Below are positions 1-5,991 of a DNA stretch of 12,811 nt, one piece after another. How positions within the stretch are numbered: the stretch's first letter is position 1; every line of letters begins with the position of its first letter. A program made the position numbers and the translations under genes. The notes beneath the pieces are model-generated. The model did no database searches, was not told the origin of the DNA, and was given only the letters and a program-made list of their open reading frames with translations. Origin of the DNA: Candidatus Bathyarchaeota archaeon (lineage in GTDB: Archaea > Thermoproteota > Bathyarchaeia > TCS64); NCBI GenBank assembly GCA_016934355.1, contig JAFGTA010000096.1, forward strand, positions 1 to 12,811. Reading direction: 5' to 3'.

Positions 1-906
1 GTCGTACGGGAAGTAGCCGGGGGTCCCCGGTATGGTTGGGTCGTCGTAGATGTTCAGCTGCTCTGAGCCGATCCTCTCCCCAAGCTTACCGGCCCACCAC
101 GCGCCGCCAGCCGACGCTGCCTCCCGGCCCAGCACCCTGTCCGCCTCGCTGGGGTGCCCAGTGATCTCGTGGGTCAGGATGGCCTGGTAGTACGGGTCGA
201 AAACGATTGTTGCGTCCTTCATCGAAGGCGCGTGCTCTGCGTCGATGAGCGACACCGCCTTGTCGCCGACCTTGGCCGTGAGCGCGGGGACGTCGCCGTC
301 CAGCAGGAAGTCGTATCCCCCGGTGCCTCCGTGGTAGAGGGCGAAGGAGCCTCGGCCGCCTCCCCTCCCGGCGCTTGTCTTCATCTCAAGCCACACTACG
401 CTGTTGCCGAACCCTATGCGGGCGCCTTCGCTGCTCATGAAGAGTCTGTCGAACTTGATGGCGGTGTAGTTGAGCATCGTCTCCCGGACCTCGGGGGACA
501 CCCTGTAGCCGGACTCCCACCCGAGGACGTCGTTTATCTTGTCGTCGAACGGGTAGTCCTCGACGTCCAGCCTCCGGGGCGTCTCCACCCGGTCCGTGTA
601 AACCTTCACGGGTGCGAGTTCAACCCTGTTCCGGGTGTTTACACTTATCATCTTCGCCTGCTTGACGGCGTTCTCCACCGTGGCCCGGGCCTTCTCCTTT
701 GTCGGGCTGTTCAGAGAGCAGAAGCCCCACGCTCCTCCGTACAGCACCCGTACGCCGACGCCGTTCTTGCGGACCGTGAAAGCCTTGTCTACGCCCGCGT
801 TTACCACACTGATGAACTCGTCATAGTAGCGTTCGCCGCGTACGTCGACGTAGCTTGAGCCCAGCTGCTGGGCGTATTCTATGCAGTACTCTATAACGTC
901 TTCCAT
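1..906 (-). CDS. tldD: TldD/PmbA-family metalloprotease, N-terminal part (runs off left edge)
   Basis: The first 302 codons of a TldD-type protein, open at the left edge. TldD is the catalytic subunit of the TldD/TldE zinc protease, a cytoplasmic enzyme that degrades small or unfolded peptides and in bacteria matures some modified peptides. The family motif HExxxH is read as HEITGH at residues 246-251, followed by PSEAD, so this is the metal-binding TldD subunit rather than the TldE partner, which lacks the motif. The N-terminal region (MEDVIEYCIEYAQQLGSSY, then a VRxxGVGVRVLYGGAWGF-like segment near residue 50) is typical of the family. The ATG at 904-906 was chosen because a TATA box lies about 40 bases upstream and the first residues form the expected opening helix. 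The remaining C-terminal third and any tldE partner would lie to the left. The family call is secure; the substrate is unknown. Confidence 0.93.
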   Translation of the reverse strand, partial: MEDVIEYCIEYAQQLGSSYVDVRGERYYDEFISVVNAGVDKAFTVRKNGVGVRVLYGGAWGFCSLNSPTKEKARATVENAVKQAKMISVNTRNRVELAPVKVYTDRVETPRRLDVEDYPFDDKINDVLGWESGYRVSPEVRETMLNYTAIKFDRLFMSSEGARIGFGNSVVWLEMKTSAGRGGGRGSFALYHGGTGGYDFLLDGDVPALTAKVGDKAVSLIDAEHAPSMKDATIVFDPYYQAILTHEITGHPSEADRVLGREAASAGGAWWAGKLGERIGSEQLNIYDDPTIPGTPGYFPYD

Positions 907-940
907 GTGAATCAGATGGGAGGTTATTCCGTCACACGGT

Positions 941-950
941 TATAAATAAA
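941..950 (-). promoter_or_regulatory. TATA box of the tldD gene
   Basis: On the minus strand this reads TTTATTTATA, close to the archaeal TATA consensus. Its centre is about 26 bases from position 919-920, which would give a transcript with a leader of roughly 13 bases before the ATG at 906. No Shine-Dalgarno motif is present in that leader. Confidence 0.6.
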
Positions 951-1027
951 ATACGAGATGAACCCATCGTAACTAAGAAGATTTATGATATATTGATGAT
1001 TAAATCAGGCGTAGAATAAAGTAGGGT

Positions 1028-1034
1028 AAAAAAA
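1028..1034 (-). terminator. T-tract, candidate terminator of the exported-protein gene
   Basis: Seven consecutive T residues on the minus strand, about 115 bases after the stop codon at 1148-1150, in a very AT-rich spacer. Archaeal RNA polymerase often stops at oligo-T tracts without a hairpin. No strong stem precedes it. The rest of the 907-1147 spacer holds only the tldD promoter and other A/T-rich boxes; I see no gene there. Confidence 0.35.
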
Positions 1035-1147
1035 TATGGTGGAGAGGCATGATTCATTTATATTAAATAAAAAGATAACGCCAGTCACTTTAAGACGTGA
1101 ATAAACGACCGCCCGGCTTTTCGGCTGTACTCCATCTCCTGCTTCGT

Positions 1148-2476
1148 TTACCATGAACGCTGTGTGGCGTCGAACACCATGAGGGCTTTCATGGTGGCGC
1201 CGCTGGTCTCCTTGACTGGCATCATGAGGCCGTAGACACGGACCGTCTGGTTGTAACGGAACATTGCGATGGGCTGCCCTGTGCCACAGATGGGTATATA
1301 GTAGAGGTAGCCCTCGTGGCTGGCCAGCGGCACCTCCTTGATCACCCTGTCGCCGTCGTCGAGTATCTTGAGTGAGATCATCAGGTCAGAGTGCGGTGTC
1401 ATGATCCGGCTGTCCTTGTAGAAGGTGTAGGGGCCGAGGCTGAAGCCGCGCCTCGACAGCACGCCTAGGTACCAGTTACCCATCTCGGAGAAGTCTATGC
1501 TCTCCACGGTGAGCACCTTCACCGTGTTACCTCGTCGATCCTTGGTCTCGGCGATGGCGCCTGTTATCTTGACGGGTTTGGAGCCTGTGTAGCCCCAGAC
1601 AGGGTCGTTACTGCTCCGGTCTTCTGCGAAGAACCTGTAGAAGCCGCCGCTGCTGTTGGCAAGTATGTAGGTGCCGAGGTACTCGGCTGTCTCAGGGTCG
1701 ATGACGTCGAGGCTGAGAACCTTGGGGCCGGATGGGTCCGCCTCCCAGTCGTGGAGTGGGTCGTCCTCCTGGTCGATGAGCCCCTCATACGCCGCTTCCT
1801 CGGGCTTGTCAGACTCAGAGGCTAGCATCCCTGGGCCTTCTTTAGCTATTTGGAGTATGCCCGGAGGCACTTTTCCCTCCAGCACGTCGAGCAGGGTGTC
1901 TACGACTTCGGGGCTGATATCAGTCATACCCATCTGGATGGTGCCGTTCACGGTGACGCTGATCATGTTCAAAGGCACTCCTCTTTCCCTCAACTCGTCG
2001 AGACTGTCGATTATCGCCTGCTCCCACTCCTCAACCAGTGTGAGTGGGGCGGGAGCCTCCATGAAATATATGTAGACATCCTGCGGGTCGCCGATCAGCT
2101 CCCTGAACGAGTCAAGGGTCTCGGGGCTGATGTCGCTGACGGAAACGTAGACGGCCTTGTGCCTCGTGTCGATCGCCAGGTTGACGTAGACTTCGTCGAT
2201 GATGTCATGGGTGTCGTCCAGTCGTCTATCGGTGATGGCGTCGGCGACTGCTTTAGGGCTGCCCGTGTTTATGGGGCCCGGCCTGTCCCTGAACCAGAGG
2301 TTGCTCCTCGGCTTATCCCTCACCTCGGGCTCACCCCTCCACAGGGCAGCTGCGCCTTTTTCCTCGATTACTCCAGACGGCTCGTTGATTATTTCAGATG
2401 GCTTGTAGACGACTGCTGAAGCCAGCAGTGTGGCTGCGAGGAACATCACCGTCAGCCTATACGCGTTCCTCCACAT
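1148..2476 (-). CDS. exported or membrane-anchored protein with two pairs of internal repeats, unknown function
   Basis: 442 residues; I do not recognise the family. Residues 1-23 are a short basic start followed by a hydrophobic stretch (MFLAATLLASAVV), which fits a signal peptide or N-terminal anchor. There is no lipobox cysteine and no C-terminal membrane segment, so the rest should face outside the membrane. The sequence contains two internal duplications. Residues 95-138 and 171-211 both have beta-strands leading into DISPE followed by an amphipathic helix (DISPETLDSFRELIG and DISPEVVDTLLDVLE). Residues 301-327 and 411-437 both match a V-[KR]-[IV]-x-G...G-x-[TM]-x-K...V pattern that resembles an OB-like barrel half (VKITGAIAE and VRVYGLMMP). 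The middle (213-250) is acidic and probably a linker. It sits 79 bases behind the merR-like gene on the same strand, so read-through from it is possible. A weak TATA-like stretch near 2497-2504 would allow a leaderless start at 2476. Confidence 0.75.
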   Translation of the reverse strand: MWRNAYRLTVMFLAATLLASAVVYKPSEIINEPSGVIEEKGAAALWRGEPEVRDKPRSNLWFRDRPGPINTGSPKAVADAITDRRLDDTHDIIDEVYVNLAIDTRHKAVYVSVSDISPETLDSFRELIGDPQDVYIYFMEAPAPLTLVEEWEQAIIDSLDELRERGVPLNMISVTVNGTIQMGMTDISPEVVDTLLDVLEGKVPPGILQIAKEGPGMLASESDKPEEAAYEGLIDQEDDPLHDWEADPSGPKVLSLDVIDPETAEYLGTYILANSSGGFYRFFAEDRSSNDPVWGYTGSKPVKITGAIAETKDRRGNTVKVLTVESIDFSEMGNWYLGVLSRRGFSLGPYTFYKDSRIMTPHSDLMISLKILDDGDRVIKEVPLASHEGYLYYIPICGTGQPIAMFRYNQTVRVYGLMMPVKETSGATMKALMVFDATQRSW

Positions 2477-2517
2477 GCCTGAACACCGTTACTTTCAGAA
2501 TATCTCCACAGACATCC

Positions 2518-2524
2518 GTATAAG
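2518..2524 (-). promoter_or_regulatory. possible TATA box of the exported-protein gene
   Basis: The minus strand reads CTTATAC-like sequence about 45 bases before the ATG, and a second weak box (GATATTC) lies near 2497-2504. Either could start a transcript with a short or no leader. Both are imperfect, and transcription from the upstream regulator gene is an alternative. Confidence 0.35.
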
Positions 2525-2545
2525 ACTAGGGATTTGAACACATAG

Positions 2546-2550
2546 AAAAA
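2546..2550 (-). terminator. short T-tract after the merR-like gene
   Basis: Five T residues on the minus strand (ATTTTTCTATG context) begin 6 bases after the stop codon of the regulator. This is a weak candidate for archaeal oligo-T termination and would separate the regulator from the exported-protein gene downstream. Confidence 0.25.
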
Positions 2551-2555
2551 TGGGG

Positions 2556-3392
2556 TTAGGGCTTTATGGGCGCCTGTATCTCGGTGAGCACCTCGTCGGG
2601 CTCCACTGTGTTGGGGTCGTTGAGGTAGACGTCCGTCATGGGGCCCGCCGCCTCCAGGCCGTTGGCCGCCATGTACTCGTGGAGCTTCGCGTAGGCGAGG
2701 CCGATGGACTCGTAGCTGCCCTTGTGGACGAGCGACGCCACCCGCCTCGGGGGCAGGTTCCGCACCTCTACGCCCGGGTCTTCGATGGTCACCTTCCCTG
2801 TGACGGGGACCGCCACCTCGACGTCTGCGTCCGTCTCCTTGTAGTCCTCGTCGTGGTAGAACGTCATTATGGGGCCCACCATCTTTACGAAGCTGGCCTG
2901 GTTCTCGGGGCTGTACAGCACGGCCATGAGGTCGCCGATGAGCTTGCCTATGGCCTCGACGTAGCTGCCCTTCATCCATTTGCTGATGACCCGCGCCCCG
3001 GGGACGTCCTTCACCTCTGGTTCAGACATGGTTTTCTTCATCATCTCCGTTATGTGGTTGTTGTCGAGCAACGACGCGACCCGCCTGAGCCTGATGAGCT
3101 CCTCCTCGGTGTCTCGGAGCCTCGCCTCAACTAGGCTGCCCAGCTTGTTCTTGTCGCCCGCTGCCTCGGCTTCGAGGTACGCGGCGATCTCTTCGACACT
3201 GAACCCCAGAGTCGAGAGGTGTTTGATCTTGACGCCCCTCTGTATCTGGCCGCCATTGTAGTACCTGTAACCCGTTATCGGGTCCTTGGCCTCGGGGACG
3301 AGGAGCCCCTTTCCGTCGTAGTAGCGGAGCGCCTTCTGGGTCAGCCTCGTGGCGACGCTGAACCTTCCGATGGGTATCTGGTCGACTGTCAT
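2556..3392 (-). CDS. MerR-family regulator with C-terminal GyrI-like ligand-binding domain
   Basis: 278 residues with the BmrR-type architecture. Residues 5-75 are a MerR winged-helix DNA-binding domain (IGRFSVATRLTQKALRYYD, then GLLVP, GYRYYN, and LGFSVEEIAAYL). Residues 80-118 are a charged helix that would form the antiparallel dimer coiled coil. Residues 126-278 are a GyrI-like effector domain, ending in VYLNDPNTVEPDEVLTEIQAPI, the family's closing strand-loop-strand. Such proteins bind cationic or aromatic small molecules in the C-terminal pocket and twist promoter DNA to switch transcription. MerR proteins are less common in archaea than in bacteria, so an ancient transfer is possible. 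The ATG at 3392 is preceded by AGGTGGTGAGCG, a good Shine-Dalgarno motif. The gene is divergent from a lone GyrI-like gene, and the dyad between them is the obvious binding site; its position predicts autoregulation. The ligand is unknown. Confidence 0.92.
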   Translation of the reverse strand: MTVDQIPIGRFSVATRLTQKALRYYDGKGLLVPEAKDPITGYRYYNGGQIQRGVKIKHLSTLGFSVEEIAAYLEAEAAGDKNKLGSLVEARLRDTEEELIRLRRVASLLDNNHITEMMKKTMSEPEVKDVPGARVISKWMKGSYVEAIGKLIGDLMAVLYSPENQASFVKMVGPIMTFYHDEDYKETDADVEVAVPVTGKVTIEDPGVEVRNLPPRRVASLVHKGSYESIGLAYAKLHEYMAANGLEAAGPMTDVYLNDPNTVEPDEVLTEIQAPIKP

Positions 3393-3427
3393 CGCTCACC
3401 ACCTGAACGAGCCTAAGCTTCTAAGGG

Positions 3428-3457
3428 CATGGAGTCTGCCCCGGGGGAGATTCCATG
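3428..3457. promoter_or_regulatory. 30-bp dyad operator, probable site of the MerR-GyrI regulator
   Basis: The left half CATGGAGTCTGCCCC and the right half GGGGGAGATTCCATG are reverse complements at 13 of 15 positions (mismatches only at 3434/3451 and 3438/3447), with the centre between 3442 and 3443. The dyad ends one base before the shared TATA box. For the rightward gene it covers the region just upstream of TATA, where TFB binds. For the leftward regulator gene it covers the expected transcription start. Binding by the adjacent MerR protein is inference. Confidence 0.7.
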
Positions 3458-3458
3458 G

Positions 3459-3466
3459 TTATATTA
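3459..3466. promoter_or_regulatory. TATA box shared by divergent promoters
   Basis: TTATATTA rightward and TAATATAA leftward, both good archaeal TATA elements. Rightward, its centre lies 30 bases before the ATG at 3493, giving an almost leaderless transcript. Leftward, a start near 3436 would give a leader of about 44 bases that carries the Shine-Dalgarno motif of the regulator gene. Confidence 0.6.
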
Positions 3467-3492
3467 TGACTCGGGTGTTTAACAGTGCTAGG

Positions 3493-4101
3493 ATGACTAA
3501 GCTTGACCTCCGCAAGGAGCTGAAACGGTACTACTCGGCGAAGAGGAAGCCCGAGGTCATCGACGTGCCTGAGGGCAAGTTCCTGACGATCACAGGGAAG
3601 GGCGACCCCAACGGCGAGATGTACCAGCAGGCCATGATGGCGCTCTACGGCGTCAGCTACACCCTCAAGTTCGACCAGAAATCTAAGGGCAGGGACTACA
3701 ACGTCATGCACCTTGAGGGGCTCTGGTGGGTGGACGGCGGCGTCTTCGACCTCAGCGATCCGGCGCCGCGGGGGCAGTGGCGTTGGAAGAGCATGATAAG
3801 GCAGCCCGACTTCATAACCGGGGAGATGGTTGAGGAGATCATGCCCGTGGTCAGGGAGAAGCGCGGCCCCAAGGTGGACGAGGTTAGGCTGGAGACGTTC
3901 CACGAGGGGCTCTCAGCCCAGGTGATGCACGTGGGTCCCTACAGCGAGGAGGGCCCCACCATTGAACAGCTCCACGGCTTCATCGAGGAGCAGGGGTACA
4001 GGATGCGTGGAGACCACCACGAGATATACTTGGGCGACCCGCGGCGTACCAAGCCCGAGAACCTGAAGACCATCCTCAGGCACCCCGTAGAGAAACCGTA
4101 G
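3493..4101 (+). CDS. stand-alone GyrI-like small-molecule-binding protein
   Basis: 202 residues, the usual length for the GyrI-like proteins related to COG4832. It opens MTKLDLRKELKRYYSAKRKP, has the VIDVPEGKFLTITGKGDP strand near residues 22-39, aromatic segments LYGVSYTLKF and LEGLWWVDGG around 51-83, and ends HHEIYLGDPRRTKPE...TILRHPV at 175-199, the family's closing motif. Members bind, and some hydrolyse or sequester, hydrophobic or cationic small molecules; none of this is proven for this protein. ATG 3493 was chosen because the TATA box at 3459-3466 is correctly spaced for it, whereas the in-frame ATG at 3466 overlaps that box, and known relatives begin at the MTKLDLRKE-like segment. 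Its fold is the same as the C-terminal half of the divergent MerR protein, so the pair may sense and bind the same ligand. It is followed 41 bases later by a transporter gene with its own promoter. Confidence 0.88.
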   Translation: MTKLDLRKELKRYYSAKRKPEVIDVPEGKFLTITGKGDPNGEMYQQAMMALYGVSYTLKFDQKSKGRDYNVMHLEGLWWVDGGVFDLSDPAPRGQWRWKSMIRQPDFITGEMVEEIMPVVREKRGPKVDEVRLETFHEGLSAQVMHVGPYSEEGPTIEQLHGFIEEQGYRMRGDHHEIYLGDPRRTKPENLKTILRHPVEKP

Positions 4102-4109
4102 TCTCATGG

Positions 4110-4118
4110 TTCAAATAC
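4110..4118 (+). promoter_or_regulatory. TATA-like box of the EamA-family gene
   Basis: TTCAAATAC, centred 29 bases before the TTG start at 4143, which supports a leaderless or nearly leaderless transcript beginning close to 4140. Confidence 0.45.
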
Positions 4119-4142
4119 CGGTGCGCGTCTCATAGGGTCCTG

Positions 4143-5000
4143 TTGGACCTGAATATACTCACCCTGCTGCTTCCCGTGTTGTCACTCACCTGTCTTAACA
4201 TGGTGATCCGCCTCTCCGTGGGCCGAACCGGGACGAGGTGGGGGGTAATCGCCTTCAACTACCTGACGGGCGCCGTCATCAGCCTCGCGCTTGCTCTGAA
4301 CGGCGGCGGGTTCGCGGCGACCCCGTTCACAGTCGCCCTCGGCGTAGTCACGGGGGCCCTGTACACGGGCGGCATGTACCTCAGCATGACAACCATGGGG
4401 CGGAGCGGCGCCTCCATAGCGGCGTCGGTCACCCAGCTCAGCGTCGTAGTGCCCGTAGCCGCGTCTGTGCTCGTATACGGCGAGAGCCTGGGAGGTGTGC
4501 AGGCAGTCGGTGTGCTTGTGGCTGTGGCGTCCCTCCCCCTCCTAGCGTACAAGAACAATAGAGACGGGAAAGGCGCCTTAGACGGCGGCCTCGTCCCCCT
4601 CATGGCGGCTATGCTGGTTGTTCAGGGGTTCGCGCAGCTCAGCAGCAAGGTGCTCGTCGCCAGCGGGCTGGAGGCGGAGAGGAACGTGTTCTTCCTCGCA
4701 GTGTTCACCTCGGCGACCCTCCTGACGACGCCTCTGGCCTACAGGGCTAGGCGGCTGGTGCGGCTGCCCCGTGACACGGGGTTCGGCGTCGGGGTGGGGG
4801 CGTTCAACATGCTGACAAACATGAGCATACTGCTGGCGCTGAAATCGGTTCCTGCGAGTCTTTTCTACCCGGTGAACGGCTCCGGTGGGCTCATGTTCAC
4901 CACCGTCGCGGCGATGCTTCTGTTCAGGGAGAGGATCAGCAGGGTGAACGCGCTGGGCGTCGCCTTGACGCTGGCGGTGGTTGCGCTGATCAACCTCTGA
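4143..5000 (+). CDS. EamA/DMT-superfamily membrane transporter
   Basis: 285 residues, almost entirely hydrophobic, with about ten predicted membrane helices arranged as two repeated halves of five (roughly residues 3-140 and 150-285) joined by a short basic, polar loop (AYKNNRDGKGALDGG). This is the normal length and layout of the drug/metabolite transporter superfamily, whose members export or import amino acids, sugars or other metabolites across the cytoplasmic membrane. A typical DMT feature is the VYGESL segment near residue 113 and its counterpart LFRERIS near residue 260. The TTG at 4143 was taken as start because it is spaced correctly from the TATA-like box and leaves the first membrane helix whole; no ATG or GTG lies in a better place. 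It sits beside two GyrI-like proteins, so export of the sensed compound is a reasonable inference. The substrate cannot be read from the sequence. Confidence 0.88.
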   Translation: MDLNILTLLLPVLSLTCLNMVIRLSVGRTGTRWGVIAFNYLTGAVISLALALNGGGFAATPFTVALGVVTGALYTGGMYLSMTTMGRSGASIAASVTQLSVVVPVAASVLVYGESLGGVQAVGVLVAVASLPLLAYKNNRDGKGALDGGLVPLMAAMLVVQGFAQLSSKVLVASGLEAERNVFFLAVFTSATLLTTPLAYRARRLVRLPRDTGFGVGVGAFNMLTNMSILLALKSVPASLFYPVNGSGGLMFTTVAAMLLFRERISRVNALGVALTLAVVALINL

Positions 5001-5010
5001 GCCGTGCAAA

Positions 5011-5018
5011 GTTTTTAC
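5011..5018 (+). promoter_or_regulatory. TATA-like box of the class-A-type hydrolase gene
   Basis: GTTTTTAC, centred 26-27 bases before the ATG at 5041, placing the transcript start on or next to the start codon. The T-run may also help end transcription of the transporter gene that stops at 5000. Confidence 0.4.
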
Positions 5019-5040
5019 CCGGAGCCGCTGTGGTCAAGGT

Positions 5041-5880
5041 ATGAGTCTGCTCAGAGAGAAGACGCAGCGCCTCATCGAGGACCTCGCGGAGGAGTACCCC
5101 GCCGTGATAGGCGTCTACGCCGTGGACCCCATGAACCCCCGTGACTGCTTCTCGTTGAACGAGGACGAGGTGTTCCCCACCGCCAGCGTCATCAAGGTAC
5201 CCGTGCTCCTGGAGTTCTACAGGCAGGCGGAGGAGGGTACCCTGAACCCCTCGGAGATCAGAGTCCTCACCGAGGAGGACAAGGCGGGGGGCAGCGGCGT
5301 GCTACAGTTCATGGGGGCAGACACCACCTCCATGACGTTTGAGGACTATGTCCGCCTAATGATCAACCTCAGCGACAACACAGCCACCAACGTCGTCATA
5401 GACCTCATGGGCATGGACAACGTCAACCGGCTTCTCGTCTCCCTCGGTCTTGAGGCGACGCGGCTCGTCCGCAAGATGCAGGCCAAGGACGTGGACCCTG
5501 ACAGGGTGGAGAACCTGTCAACCCCAAGGGAGCTCACGACGCTGCTTGAGATGGTTTACCGCGGCGAGGGGCTCAGCGAGTACGTGTGCTCGAAGGCATT
5601 GGAGGCGCTGAGGCTGTACAAGCCCGGTATAATCAGGGACGCCGTGGAGGGCGACGTGGAGGTAGCCGACAAGAGCGGCTGGATGGGCGGCGTCGAGTGC
5701 AACTCGGGCATCGTGTACATCACGTCACCCTACGTCGTCACCGTCATGGCGAAGAACGTCCCCGCCTGGGACCGGGGCGGCCTAGAGGCTAAGGAGAGCC
5801 TCGTCGAGATCGTCTCTGCCATCCACGGACACTACCTGAACACGGGGACCGCCACGAGGTTCGGCAGGAGAAACAGGTAA
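5041..5880 (+). CDS. class-A-beta-lactamase-fold serine hydrolase
   Basis: 279 residues, the size of a class A beta-lactamase without signal peptide. The three active-site motifs of penicillin-recognising serine enzymes are in order: SVIK at 49-52 (nucleophile S49, base K52), SDN at 111-113 and KSG at 211-213. The opening segment has no hydrophobic signal, so a cytoplasmic location is expected. The class A omega loop with its ExxLN motif, which supplies the deacylating glutamate 166, is not visible; the equivalent stretch (KMQAKDVDPDRVENLSTPREL, about 145-165) goes straight to the ENLSTP segment that follows the loop in relatives. That favours a peptidase, esterase or amidase over a true beta-lactamase. 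The start is supported by the TATA-like box at 5011-5018. The gene is followed after 111 bases by a second hydrolase of the same superfamily but a different class. Family assignment is firm; substrate is unknown. Confidence 0.9.
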   Translation: MSLLREKTQRLIEDLAEEYPAVIGVYAVDPMNPRDCFSLNEDEVFPTASVIKVPVLLEFYRQAEEGTLNPSEIRVLTEEDKAGGSGVLQFMGADTTSMTFEDYVRLMINLSDNTATNVVIDLMGMDNVNRLLVSLGLEATRLVRKMQAKDVDPDRVENLSTPRELTTLLEMVYRGEGLSEYVCSKALEALRLYKPGIIRDAVEGDVEVADKSGWMGGVECNSGIVYITSPYVVTVMAKNVPAWDRGGLEAKESLVEIVSAIHGHYLNTGTATRFGRRNR

Positions 5881-5980
5881 AACATAGGCTCAGTCCACAG
5901 AGTCAGCCGGGGAACCACCAAAACCCGGATATTCAAGCTCACTCATACGAGACGATCGAGAAGAAACTGGTTAAACGCGG

Positions 5981-5985
5981 GGGAG
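5981..5985 (+). promoter_or_regulatory. Shine-Dalgarno motif of the class-C-type hydrolase gene
   Basis: GGGAG inside a run of G residues, six bases before the ATG at 5992. It fixes the start and shows that this gene, unlike several neighbours, is translated from a transcript with a leader. A possible TATA-like stretch (GGATATTCAA) lies at 5928-5937; the rest of the 5881-5991 spacer shows nothing convincing. Confidence 0.5.
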
Positions 5986-5991
5986 AATACG

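Noticed and set aside
154..858. Long open frame on the plus strand opposite the tldD-like gene
   Set aside because: The minus strand carries a clear TldD protein with HExxxH; the plus frame is the antisense shadow expected in GC-rich coding DNA.
1035..1103. 22-codon frame starting ATGGTGGAGAGG in the AT-rich spacer
   Set aside because: Too short, no ribosome-binding motif, no recognisable sequence and no well-placed promoter.
3349..3492. Longer start for the lone GyrI-like protein
   Set aside because: The upstream part overlaps the regulator gene, the operator dyad and the TATA box, and lacks family similarity.
3412..3505. Repeated CTAAGCTT near the regulator promoter and in the GyrI start region
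   Set aside because: Only eight bases long, one copy lies in coding sequence, and the 30-bp dyad explains the region better.
5908..5928. Short stem CCGGG/CCCGG between the two hydrolase genes
   Set aside because: Five base pairs with an eleven-base loop are expected by chance in GC-rich DNA.
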